Assembly (NCBI RefSeq): GCF_004152845.1
Contig: NZ_SEON01000007.1
Coordinates: 1 to 64,000, forward strand
Source of the DNA: Sphingobium fuliginis
GTDB taxonomy: Bacteria > Pseudomonadota > Alphaproteobacteria > Sphingomonadales > Sphingomonadaceae
DNA length: 64,000 nt
Direction of reading: 5' to 3'
Below the pieces are notes generated by a model that was not told the DNA's origin, made no database searches, and was given only the letters and a program-made list of their open reading frames with translations. The position numbers and the translations under genes are program-made. Below, in pieces: positions 24,735-32,844 of this stretch. Positions within the stretch are counted from its first letter, which is position 1. The number at the start of each line of letters is the position of its first letter.

Positions 24735-26113
24735 GGGCGGGGCCCGCAGGCATCGGCCGCGCGGCCGGTGCAGGTCTGCCAGATGGTCGGCACCTTGTTG
24801 CCGGCGATATAGACGGCGTCGATGGCGCGGGTGTTGCGGATGTCCGCCGTGGGATCGCGGTCCAGCACCAGTAGGTCGGCCCATTTGCCCGGCGCGACGG
24901 TGCCGATGTCCCTGGCGCCCATGAACTCCGCATTGGCGCTGGTCGCGGCCGTGATCGCCTGCATCGGCGTCACCCCGGCCTTCACCATCAGTTCCAGTTC
25001 CCAATGCGCGAAATAGCCGGGAAAGCGCGCCGTCGGGCCGCTGTCCGTGCCCATGCCGTAGCGGATGCCCGCCTTCGCCTCCCGCGCGAAATTGTCCATC
25101 GCATATTGCAGGGTCGGCGCATATTTGGGGAAATTGGGCGCCGCGCCCAGCTTCGCCGCCCGCTCCGGACTGGCCAGTTCCTTCAGCACGGCGGGCGTCA
25201 CCCCCCGCGCGAAGAAGGGATCGTCCAGGAAGGGCAGCGTCCTGTAGGTGAAGGACGCCTCGCGGCTCAGCGTCGCCGCCATCTGCCACACGCCCTTCGC
25301 CTTCATCTGGCCGAGCAGCGCGTCGTCCACGGCGCGGTCGCGCACGGAATGGGCGAAGGCGTCCACCCCTTCCCGCGTCAGTTCGGCGGCGTTGGAATAA
25401 TAGAAGATGTGGGCGACGGTCTTCTTCCCGTCCTTGTGCGCCTGGTCGATCACGGCGCTGCTGATCCGGGGCGGCATGCGTTCCTCCAGCATGCCGAATT
25501 CGTCGTCGACCCACAGCTTGATGAGGTCTGCGCCCTTCGACGCCTCCTTGTCCACCATCGCCCGCGCCTCTTCCGCCGTGGCGACCGACTGGTCGAGGCC
25601 GGGGACGCCGCCATAGCTGCCCTTGAAGACCACGCCCTGCCCGACGGTATAGACCCGTGACATCGCCGTGGGCCCCTTGCGCCTCTGCTGGATCGGGAAG
25701 ATCAGGTCCTTCTCCGTCCCCAGCGTCTGGACGGTGGTGACGCCATAGGCGGCGTAGATGCGAAGCTGCTTCTCGATATTCTCAGCCGTCTGATATTGCA
25801 GGTCCTGGGTGATGCCGTCGACCAGCCCCAGATGGACATGGCTGTCGATCAGGCCGGGCATCAGATATTTGCCCTTCAGCCTTTCGACCTTCGCCCCGGC
25901 CGGCGCCTTCAGCTTCGCGGACGGCCCGACCCAGTCGATCCGCCCATCCGTCATGACCAGCGCCTGGTTCGCCGCCGGCGCCTTGCCGGTGCCGTCGATC
26001 AGCGTGAAGTCGCGCAGCACCCTGGTTTCGGCCAGCGCCGCCGCCGGAAGTCCGGCAAGCATCGCAACCGTCAGGCTGACAAGTGAAAAACCGGCTTTCA
26101 TGGCTGACCGCAT
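24731..26113 (-). CDS. Secreted amidohydrolase
   Basis: The 460-residue protein has a signal peptide (to about ALAET) and a metal-dependent amidohydrolase barrel of the imidazolonepropionase/prolidase-like group. The metal site starts with DSHVHLG after LMPGLID; LIKLWVD supplies the carboxylated-lysine position, KKTVAHIFYYS and DAFAHSV the later histidines, and GMGTDSGP the catalytic Asp. It is the first gene of the long minus-strand unit and has an operator copy 24 bp upstream. It would hydrolyse an amide, ester or lactone bond of the substrate in the periplasm. The family is broad, and no substrate can be named. Confidence 0.9.
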   Translation of the reverse strand: MRSAMKAGFSLVSLTVAMLAGLPAAALAETRVLRDFTLIDGTGKAPAANQALVMTDGRIDWVGPSAKLKAPAGAKVERLKGKYLMPGLIDSHVHLGLVDGITQDLQYQTAENIEKQLRIYAAYGVTTVQTLGTEKDLIFPIQQRRKGPTAMSRVYTVGQGVVFKGSYGGVPGLDQSVATAEEARAMVDKEASKGADLIKLWVDDEFGMLEERMPPRISSAVIDQAHKDGKKTVAHIFYYSNAAELTREGVDAFAHSVRDRAVDDALLGQMKAKGVWQMAATLSREASFTYRTLPFLDDPFFARGVTPAVLKELASPERAAKLGAAPNFPKYAPTLQYAMDNFAREAKAGIRYGMGTDSGPTARFPGYFAHWELELMVKAGVTPMQAITAATSANAEFMGARDIGTVAPGKWADLLVLDRDPTADIRNTRAIDAVYIAGNKVPTIWQTCTGRAADACGPRP

Positions 26114-26136
26114 TACCCATCCTCTCCAGGATCTAT

Positions 26137-26153
26137 TTCATATCCTATATGAT
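26137..26153. promoter_or_regulatory. Operator-like 17-mer, copy 5 (amidohydrolase operon)
   Basis: TTCATAT-CCT-ATATGAT. The right arm is exact and the left differs at one base. It ends 24 bp before the amidohydrolase start and so controls the seven-gene unit running from 26113 down to 17575. Confidence 0.8.
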
Positions 26154-26260
26154 CCTGTGCGACCGTGGTAGGTGGTTGCCGCGGGCCCGTCAAGGGGCTT
26201 TCCCACGTCGTTGAACGTTCGGCCAACACGTGATGCCTCCCCCATCCGGGGGTTGCGCGA

Positions 26261-26986
26261 TCAGCGTCGAGACGTGCCGTTCGCCCGGTCCATCCGCTGT
26301 TGCGAACAGGTGAGATGGTCGCGCACCGACTGCTCGGCCGCGACGGGATCATGCGCCAGCAGGGCGGCGATGATCGCCTGATGCTCCCGCGCGGCCACTT
26401 CGGGCGCATTGGGCTGGGCGCTGTTCTGGTAGAGCGATCGGAATATCTGGAGATGCGCGTGCAGCCGCTCGATCGTCTCCTCGATCAGGCGGTTCCCGCT
26501 GCCCTTCGCGATCAGCCGGTGGAGCTGCGCATCCGCTTCCGCAAAACGGGCATAGGCCTGCTCGTCGCGCTCGACCACGGCGTCCATGTCGGCTTGGATC
26601 GACTGCAGGACGGAAAGCGTCTCATCGTCGATCTGCTCGGCTGCCCGGGCGGCGGCATAGGGTTCGATCAGCAGGCGCAGCGTATAAAGGTCGTGCACCT
26701 CCTCCGGCGTCATCTGCGGGCTGGCGCGGTAGCCGACATTGGTGGTCTTGTAGACCAGCTTCTCCGCCTCCAGCTGGCTCAGCGCCTCGCGAATCGGCGT
26801 CTGCGAGATGCCGAGCTGGCGCGCGACGGTGTCGATGGGAATGCGTTCGCCCGGCGCGATCTTCACCGTCATCAGCATGGAGAGAAGATGCTCATAGGCA
26901 CGCTCCACCAGCGTCGGTCCGGAGGCGGCGCGTGCCGGGGAACCAAGGGCGCCCGCGGGCTGTGACATGTTGTGAAGGTCGGACAT
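26261..26986 (-). CDS. GntR-family (FadR/FCD) regulator
   Basis: The 241-residue protein has an N-terminal winged helix (ERIPIDTVARQLGISQTPIREALSQLEAEKLV) and a C-terminal all-helical FCD domain (EVHDLYTLRLLIEPYAA; FHRL-type block as DAQLHRLIAKGSGN; later REHQAIIAALLAHD with His as metal ligand). Such regulators are usually repressors released by an organic acid. An operator-like 17-mer lies 28 bp before its start, and five other copies are in the promoters of the transport and oxidation genes, so it is the obvious candidate to control the locus and itself. Confidence 0.93.
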   Translation of the reverse strand: MSDLHNMSQPAGALGSPARAASGPTLVERAYEHLLSMLMTVKIAPGERIPIDTVARQLGISQTPIREALSQLEAEKLVYKTTNVGYRASPQMTPEEVHDLYTLRLLIEPYAAARAAEQIDDETLSVLQSIQADMDAVVERDEQAYARFAEADAQLHRLIAKGSGNRLIEETIERLHAHLQIFRSLYQNSAQPNAPEVAAREHQAIIAALLAHDPVAAEQSVRDHLTCSQQRMDRANGTSRR

Positions 26987-27013
26987 GGAGGCCGCTTATA
27001 AGGTCAGATGCGG

Positions 27014-27030
27014 AACATATAGGATATTTT
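27014..27030. promoter_or_regulatory. Operator-like 17-mer, copy 6 (GntR gene)
   Basis: AACATAT-AGG-ATATTTT. The core CATAT-AGG-ATAT is kept and the right arm is the weakest of the six. It lies 28 bp before the regulator start, which suggests autoregulation. Confidence 0.7.
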
Positions 27031-27270
27031 CGTCGCAATGGCGATGGCCATCTTGCAGGAGACAGGGCCGGCGCGACGATCCGTAACCGTCCTGCTACAA
27101 TGAAGGTGCAATATCGATTATGCTCCATTGGACCAGCCGGCCGCTTAGGCTGTTCTAGAATTTGGAACGAATAGGTAGATTTTATACGCCTGTTTCGCAG
27201 AAGCGAGGGAAAGTAGACCGACATCAGCCCGAACGACGGGCCCCTGCACTTTCAAGGAAGGAGACCCGCC

Positions 27271-27930
27271 ATGTCGATCACCGCCATTCCCACCCCCGCC
27301 GATGCGCTGCTGTCCCCCGACGACCACGCCCTGATCCTGATCGACTTCCAGTCGCAGATGGCCTTCGCCACCAAGTCGATCGCGCCCGAAATATTGCGCA
27401 ACAATGCCGCCCTGGTCTCCAATGCCGCGGCCGGATTCCACGTCCCCACCATCCTCACCACCGTTGCGGAGAAGAGCTTTTCCGGCCCGATGTTCAGCGA
27501 GATCGCCGACGCCTTTGGCGACCAGCCGATGATCGACCGCACCAGCATGAACAGTTGGGAAGACGCCGCCGTGATCGGGGAGGTGAACCGCATCGGCAAG
27601 GACCGCCTGGTCATCGCCGGACTGTGGACCAGCGTCTGCATCGTCGGCCCGGTGCTCTCCGCGCTCGAACAGGGTTTCGAGGTCTATGTCATCACCGACG
27701 CCAGCGGCGACATTTCCGAGGAAGCCCATGACCGCGCCGTGGAACGCATGATCCAGGCGGGCGCGCGCCCGATCACGGCGCTGCAATATCTGCTCGAACT
27801 GCAACGCGACTGGGCGCGCGCCGAAACCTATGCGCTTACCACCGGCATCGCCCGCCAGTGGGGCGGCGCCTATGGACTGGGCATCACTTATGCCAGCACC
27901 ATGTTCGGCGCCTCCGAAGGCGGCCACTGA
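27271..27930 (+). CDS. Isochorismatase-family hydrolase (YcaC-like)
   Basis: The 219-residue cysteine hydrolase has the family triad: Asp25 in LILIDFQSQM, Lys68 in TTVAEKSFSG and Cys123 in GLWTSVCIVGP. VYVITDASGDISEEAHDRAVERMIQAG is the usual region after the cysteine. It resembles YcaC-type proteins of unknown substrate rather than nicotinamidases. AGGAG precedes the ATG. It heads a + strand unit (hydrolase, alpha/beta hydrolase, XapX, amidohydrolase, DUF1275) that is often found beside LysR and pirin genes in proteobacteria. No operator copy of the GntR motif lies upstream. Confidence 0.9.
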   Translation: MSITAIPTPADALLSPDDHALILIDFQSQMAFATKSIAPEILRNNAALVSNAAAGFHVPTILTTVAEKSFSGPMFSEIADAFGDQPMIDRTSMNSWEDAAVIGEVNRIGKDRLVIAGLWTSVCIVGPVLSALEQGFEVYVITDASGDISEEAHDRAVERMIQAGARPITALQYLLELQRDWARAETYALTTGIARQWGGAYGLGITYASTMFGASEGGH

Positions 27931-27945
27931 TCCCCCCTTCCCCAC

Positions 27946-27971
27946 AGCCGGGCCGCCCCTTTGGCCCGGCT
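27946..27971 (+). terminator. Hairpin between hydrolase genes
   Basis: AGCCGGGCC, an 8-base loop and GGCCCGGCT form a 9-bp stem in the 88-bp gap. There is no clear U-run. It may reduce read-through or stabilise the upstream message. Confidence 0.4.
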
Positions 27972-28018
27972 GCCCCTTCTCCCGCACCCCCAAGCCAGAG
28001 CGATGAAAGGATTTCCCG

Positions 28019-28858
28019 ATGAGCAATTTCGTCACCACCCCGGACGGCGTCGACATCTTCTACAAGGATTGGGGCAGCAAGGATGCCCAACCGATCATGT
28101 TCCATCATGGCTGGCCGCTTTCCGCCGACGACTGGGACACGCAGATGCTGTTCTTCCTTGCCCGGGGCTATCGCGTCATCGCCCATGACCGGCGTGGCCA
28201 TGGCCGCTCGCAACAGGTCGATTCCGGCCATGACATGGCCCATTATGCCGCCGACGCGGCCGCCGTGGCCCGGCATCTCGATCTGCGCGACGCCATCCAC
28301 ATCGGCCATTCGACCGGCGGCGGCGAAGTGGCCGCCTATGTCGCCCGCCACGGCCTGCCCGAAGGGCGCGTCGCCAGGGCGGTGCTGGTCAGCGCCGTGC
28401 CGCCGATCATGGTGAAGACGGACCGCTATCCCGGCGGCCTGCCGATCGATGTGTTCGACGGGCTGCGCGCGGGCCTTGCCGCCAACCGCGCGCAATTCTT
28501 CCATGAGGTTGCGGCCGGCCCCTTCTACGGCTTCAACCGCGAAGGGGCGGAGGTGAAGCCCGCCGTCGTCGACAATTGGTGGCGGCAGGGGATGATGGGC
28601 AGCGCGCTCGCCCATTATGAAGGGATCAAGGCCTTTTCCGAAACCGACCAGACCGACGATCTGAAGGCGATCACCGTCCCCACGCTCGTCCTGCACGGCG
28701 ACGACGATCAGGTCGTGCCCTACAGGAATGCAGGCCTGCTCCAGGCCGAAATCCTGCCCAACGCCACGCTGAAAATCTATGAGGGCTATTCGCACGGCAT
28801 GCTGACGGTGAACGCCGATGTCCTCAACGCCGACATTCTGGCGTTCATCAAGGCCTGA
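28019..28858 (+). CDS. Alpha/beta hydrolase (non-heme chloroperoxidase/esterase type)
   Basis: The 279-residue cytoplasmic protein has a complete alpha/beta-hydrolase core: MFHHGWPLSADDWD for the oxyanion loop, IAHDRRGHGRS, the nucleophile Ser98 in HIGHSTGGGEV, the acid in LHGDDDQVVPY and the His in EGYSHGML. This branch is often annotated as non-heme chloroperoxidase because the same triad makes peracids, but it is most likely an esterase. AAGGA precedes the ATG. It sits between the isochorismatase-like hydrolase and the XapX gene in one direction. The substrate is unknown. Confidence 0.92.
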   Translation: MSNFVTTPDGVDIFYKDWGSKDAQPIMFHHGWPLSADDWDTQMLFFLARGYRVIAHDRRGHGRSQQVDSGHDMAHYAADAAAVARHLDLRDAIHIGHSTGGGEVAAYVARHGLPEGRVARAVLVSAVPPIMVKTDRYPGGLPIDVFDGLRAGLAANRAQFFHEVAAGPFYGFNREGAEVKPAVVDNWWRQGMMGSALAHYEGIKAFSETDQTDDLKAITVPTLVLHGDDDQVVPYRNAGLLQAEILPNATLKIYEGYSHGMLTVNADVLNADILAFIKA

Positions 28859-28878
28859 CGCAGCGAAGGAACGGACCC

Positions 28879-29109
28879 ATGAAAGCCTATATATTCTCGC
28901 TGGGCGCCGGGCTGCTGGTCGGCATCGTCTACAGCCTGCTTGGGTTCCGTTCCCCAGCCCCGCCGGTCATCGCGCTGGTCGGGCTGGCAGGCATCCTCGC
29001 CGGCGAACGGGTCGTGCCGGTCGCCGGCAGCCTGTTGCGCGGCAAGCCTTTCACCCCCGCGCAACAAAGCGCCGCCGCCCTGCCGCCAAAGCCGGAGCAG
29101 GAGCAGTGA
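28879..29109 (+). CDS. XapX-domain small membrane protein
   Basis: The 76-residue protein has two hydrophobic helices: MKAYIFSLGAGLLVGIVYSLL and VIALVGLAGILAGE, joined by RSPAPP. This is the XapX (DUF1427) pattern, a small inner-membrane protein named from its place in xanthosine operons and without a known mechanism. The soluble tail is rich in Pro, Ala and Glu. AAGGA precedes the ATG. Its stop overlaps the GTG of the amidohydrolase gene by four bases. Confidence 0.85.
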   Translation: MKAYIFSLGAGLLVGIVYSLLGFRSPAPPVIALVGLAGILAGERVVPVAGSLLRGKPFTPAQQSAAALPPKPEQEQ

Positions 29110-31031
29110 TCACCCGCCGCCGGGCGCTTGCCGGCGCCGGCGCCACCACCCTGTTCACCGCCACGGAAAGCTTCGCCATGACCGCCAGGGACGTCATCAT
29201 CATCAATGCCAGGGTCACGACGCTGGACCGGGAAAATCCGGTAGCGCAGGCCGTGGCGATCCGCGACGGCACATTCCTGTCCGTCGGCGGCGAAGGCGAA
29301 GTCCGCGCCGCCGCCTCCCCCGACGCGCAGGTCATCGACGCCGGGGGCCGCCGCCTCATCCCCGGCCTGATCGACAGCCACATCCATGTCATCCGGGGCG
29401 GCCTCAACTATAATATGGAATTGCGCTGGGAAGGCGTTCCGACATTGGCCGACGCCATGGCGATGCTGAAGCGCCAGGCGGAAATCACGCCGCCGCCGCA
29501 ATGGGTGCGCGTCGTCGGCGGCTTCACCGAGCATCAGTTCGCGGAAAAGCGCCTGCCGACCCTTGAAGAGATCAACGCCGCGGCGCCCGACACGCCGGTC
29601 TTCATCCTCCATCTCTATGACCGCGCGTTGCTGAACGCGGCGGCGCTGCGGGCGGTGGGCTATGCGAAGGATACGCCCAACCCGCCGGGCGGCGAGATCG
29701 TCCGCGACGCGCAGGGCAATCCGACCGGCCTTTTGCTGGCGCAGCCCAATGCGACCATCCTCTACGCGACGCTGGCGAAGGGCCCGAAGCTGCCGCCCGA
29801 ATATCAGCTCAATTCGACCCGGCATTTCATGCGGGAACTGAATTCGCTGGGCGTCACCAGCGTGATAGACGCAGGCGGCGGCTCGCAAAACTATCCCGAC
29901 GATTATGAGATCGTCGAGAAGCTGCACAGGGACGGCGATCTCACCCTGCGCATCGCCTATAATCTCTTCACCCAGAAACCGAAGGAGGAGCTCAGGGACT
30001 TCGCCAACTGGTCGACGAAGATCAGGCCCGGCGACGGCGACGACAGCTACCGCCACAACGGCGCGGGCGAGATGCTGGTCTATTCGGCCGCGGATTTCGA
30101 GGATTTCCGCGTCGCCCGCCCGGACATGCCGCCGGAAATGGAAGGCGATCTGGAACCTGTCATCCGCCTGCTGGCCGAACGCCGCTGGCCCTGGCGCCTG
30201 CACGCCACCTACGACCAGACCATCGGCCGCGCGCTCGACGTGTTCGAGAAGGTGAACAGGGATATTCCGCTGCAGGGCCTCAACTGGTTCTTCGACCATG
30301 CCGAAACGATCAGCGACCGCAATATAGACCGGATCGCGGCGCTGGGCGGCGGCATCGCCGTGCAGCACCGCATGGCGTTCCAGGGCGAATATTTCGTGGA
30401 CCGCTACGGCGCGAAAGCCGCAGAGGCCACGCCGCCGATCAAGCGCATGATGGCGGCGGGCCTGCCGGTCGGCGCGGGCACCGACGCGACCCGCGTCGCC
30501 AGCTACAATCCCTGGGTGTCGCTGTCCTGGCTGGTGACGTCGAAGACGGTCGGCGGGCTGGCGCTTTATCCGGTGCGCAACCGGCTGGACCGCGAGACGG
30601 CGTTACGGCTGTGGACGGAGAAGAACACATGGTTTTCCAATGAAGTCGGCAAGAAGGGGCAGATCAAGGCCGGGCAACTGGCCGACCTGGCGCTGCTGTC
30701 CGACGATTATTTCACCGTGCCGGAGGATGAGATCGCCCATCTGCGGTCGGTGCTGACCGTGCTGGGCGGCAGGATCGTCTATGGCGAGGGCGATTATGGC
30801 CCGCTTGCCCCGGCCGCGCCCAAAGCGATGCCCGACTGGTCGCCGGTCGCGACCTTCGGCGGCCATTACCGGAAGGATGCGACGGCCAGGAAGATGGCGT
30901 CGGCCTGCGGTTGCCATTCCGCCTGCGCCGTCCACGGTCATGACCATGCAGCGGCGCTGGGCGCATCGGTTCCCGCCGCCGATGTCCAGAGCTTCTGGGG
31001 CGCGCTCGGCTGCGGCTGCTGGGCAGTGTGA
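29106..31031 (+). CDS. Tat-exported amidohydrolase with Cys/His-rich tail
   Basis: The 641-residue protein starts with GTG inside the XapX stop (GTGA). VITRRRALAGAGATTLF is a twin-arginine-type signal. The body is a YtcJ-type amidohydrolase (Amidohydro_3): GLIDSHIHVIRGG with the metal histidines, WFFDHAETISDRN with a later His, and GAGTDATRVASYNPW with the catalytic Asp. The last 45 residues are odd: ACGCHSACAVHGHDH and GALGCGCWAV give five cysteines and four histidines, as if to bind metal or attach to the envelope. Members of this family hydrolyse amides or cyclic amides; the substrate is unknown. It is in line with the hydrolase operon starting at 27271. Confidence 0.88.
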   Translation: MITRRRALAGAGATTLFTATESFAMTARDVIIINARVTTLDRENPVAQAVAIRDGTFLSVGGEGEVRAAASPDAQVIDAGGRRLIPGLIDSHIHVIRGGLNYNMELRWEGVPTLADAMAMLKRQAEITPPPQWVRVVGGFTEHQFAEKRLPTLEEINAAAPDTPVFILHLYDRALLNAAALRAVGYAKDTPNPPGGEIVRDAQGNPTGLLLAQPNATILYATLAKGPKLPPEYQLNSTRHFMRELNSLGVTSVIDAGGGSQNYPDDYEIVEKLHRDGDLTLRIAYNLFTQKPKEELRDFANWSTKIRPGDGDDSYRHNGAGEMLVYSAADFEDFRVARPDMPPEMEGDLEPVIRLLAERRWPWRLHATYDQTIGRALDVFEKVNRDIPLQGLNWFFDHAETISDRNIDRIAALGGGIAVQHRMAFQGEYFVDRYGAKAAEATPPIKRMMAAGLPVGAGTDATRVASYNPWVSLSWLVTSKTVGGLALYPVRNRLDRETALRLWTEKNTWFSNEVGKKGQIKAGQLADLALLSDDYFTVPEDEIAHLRSVLTVLGGRIVYGEGDYGPLAPAAPKAMPDWSPVATFGGHYRKDATARKMASACGCHSACAVHGHDHAAALGASVPAADVQSFWGALGCGCWAV

Positions 31032-31095
31032 TTTCGCCTGCCGACCGGATAAACGCGCCCAGCCCCCTTTAACAGCCAAGCGATTCGAGGACATC

Positions 31096-31791
31096 ATGAC
31101 CGCTCCCAACGGCCCCGCCGCGCCGCTGCCCTGGCTGCTCCTCCTGCTCTCCGTCACCACAGGCCTGGTCGACGCGATCAGCGTGCTGGGCCTGGGCAAG
31201 GTGTTCACCGCCAATATGACCGGCAATATCGTCTTCCTGGGCTTCGCCGCCGTGGGTACGCCGGGGTTCCACGCGCTCTCCTATCTGGCCGCCATCGCCG
31301 CCTTCCTAATCGGGGCGCTGGTGGCGGGGCGCGTGGGCAGGCATCATGTCGGGCTGCCGCTGCGCCGCTGGCTGATGGTGGCCGCACTGGTAGAGGCTGT
31401 GCTGCTCTGGATCGCGGCGGGCGTCGCCACCGGCTTCGACATCGCCAGCCAGTCGCCCGGCAGCGCGCTCTATGCGATCATCGCGCTGACCGGCCTTGCC
31501 ATGGGCTTCCGCAACGCGACCGTCCGCCAGCTCAAGGTGCCGGACCTCACCACCACGGTTCTCACCCTCACGCTCACCGGGCTGGCGGCGGATTCGGCGC
31601 TGGCGGGCGGCAGCAGCCCCAATCGCGGCCGCCGCATCGGCGGCGTCGCCGCCATCCTGCTGGGCGCGGCCATCGGGGCCTTGCTGGTCAATCGCGCCGG
31701 TCTCGTCGCGCCGCTGATCCTCTCGGGCGCGCTGGTCCTCTTCGGCACCGCCGCCTGCGCCCTGCACCCGGACGCCAAGGCGCCCGCCTGA
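31096..31791 (+). CDS. DUF1275 (YoaK-like) membrane protein
   Basis: The 231-residue protein has six hydrophobic helices. LSVTTGLVDAISVLGLGKVFTANMTGN is the hallmark N-terminal motif of the YoaK/DUF1275 family, and GLAMGFRNATVRQL and VPDLTTTVLTLTLTGLA are the central repeat. The start is at 31096 on the basis of this motif. It follows the amidohydrolase by 64 bp in the same direction. The family has no proven function; transport is a guess. Its stop lies next to the end of the convergent LysR gene. Confidence 0.9.
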   Translation: MTAPNGPAAPLPWLLLLLSVTTGLVDAISVLGLGKVFTANMTGNIVFLGFAAVGTPGFHALSYLAAIAAFLIGALVAGRVGRHHVGLPLRRWLMVAALVEAVLLWIAAGVATGFDIASQSPGSALYAIIALTGLAMGFRNATVRQLKVPDLTTTVLTLTLTGLAADSALAGGSSPNRGRRIGGVAAILLGAAIGALLVNRAGLVAPLILSGALVLFGTAACALHPDAKAPA

Positions 31792-32721
31792 TCAGATGTC
31801 GCCCATGCCCTCCACATCCCGGTCCAGCGCGCCCAGCGCCACGAACTGATCGAGCAGCCAGGAGGCGGCCGGCCCCGGCGGCGTGTCGCGCCGCCAGATG
31901 GCGGAGAAACGGTACATGCCCCCGTCATGGTCGGGCATGGCGAGCCGCACCAACGTCCCCGCGACCAGATCCGGCTCGATCATCGGCAGCGGCATATTGC
32001 CCCATCCGATGCCTTCCCGCAGCAGCGCATGCTTGGCGCTGAGGTCGGCAAGGCGCCAGGTCTTGGGGCTGCGCACCGAATAATCCCGCCCCTCCGTAAA
32101 TCGCGAACGGTCCGTCAGCACCAGCTGTATATGGTCGCGTCCGGCGCCCGGCGCGATGGCCTCCATCCGTCCCAGCGGATGATCGGGCGCGGCGACCGGC
32201 ACCATCGCCACTGCTCCCGCCGTCCGGCTCTCGATCCCCTCGACCCCTGCGGACAACGGCCCGGATATGCCGACCACCGCCGCGCGGTCCAGCACCATGG
32301 CGGTGATCGCGCCCAGCGCCTCGGCATGCAGGCGAAGCTGGACCGTCGGGAATTCGCGGGCGAAGGCGCGCAGCACGCGGCCCAGGCGCTCCGACGGCAG
32401 CATCACGTCGACCGCCAGGTCGACCTCCGCCTCCAGCCCGTCGAGCAGCCCCTTCACCTTCGCGCGCAGGCCGTCCACGCCGTCGGCGATGCTGCGCGCC
32501 TCCGCCAGCAGGGCGCGGCCGGCGACGGTGAGTTGCGGTTTGCGCGTCCCCTCCCGGTCGAACAGCGTCAGGCCAAGCTGCGCCTCCAGATTGGCGATGC
32601 CATAGCTGATGACGGACACGGCGCGGTTCAGCCTGCGCCCCGCCGCCGCGAAACTGCCGCTGTCCACGATCGTCAGGAAGATGCGGAGCTGGTCGAAGGT
32701 CGGCATGCCCGGATTGTTCAC
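31792..32721 (-). CDS. LysR-family transcriptional regulator
   Basis: The 309-residue regulator has an N-terminal winged helix (FDQLRIFLTIVDSGSFAAAGRRL, then ISYGIANLEAQLGLTLF) and a C-terminal effector domain. The GTG start at 32721 has GAGG ten bases upstream; the ATG five codons on (32706) is the alternative. It is divergent from the pirin gene across 123 bp, so it likely controls it. LysR beside pirin is a recurring pair in alphaproteobacteria. Effector unknown. Confidence 0.9.
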   Translation of the reverse strand: MNNPGMPTFDQLRIFLTIVDSGSFAAAGRRLNRAVSVISYGIANLEAQLGLTLFDREGTRKPQLTVAGRALLAEARSIADGVDGLRAKVKGLLDGLEAEVDLAVDVMLPSERLGRVLRAFAREFPTVQLRLHAEALGAITAMVLDRAAVVGISGPLSAGVEGIESRTAGAVAMVPVAAPDHPLGRMEAIAPGAGRDHIQLVLTDRSRFTEGRDYSVRSPKTWRLADLSAKHALLREGIGWGNMPLPMIEPDLVAGTLVRLAMPDHDGGMYRFSAIWRRDTPPGPAASWLLDQFVALGALDRDVEGMGDI

Positions 32722-32844
32722 TGTTCCATTTCCTCGAACGGTTCGATGCAATTTATCCCACTGAACGGGAAAGCCGCACGCCTGTAAAGAGATGTTCAAC
32801 AGGGCAAGGCCATTTCCGGCCCCCGCCCGATGAGGAGACAAGAC

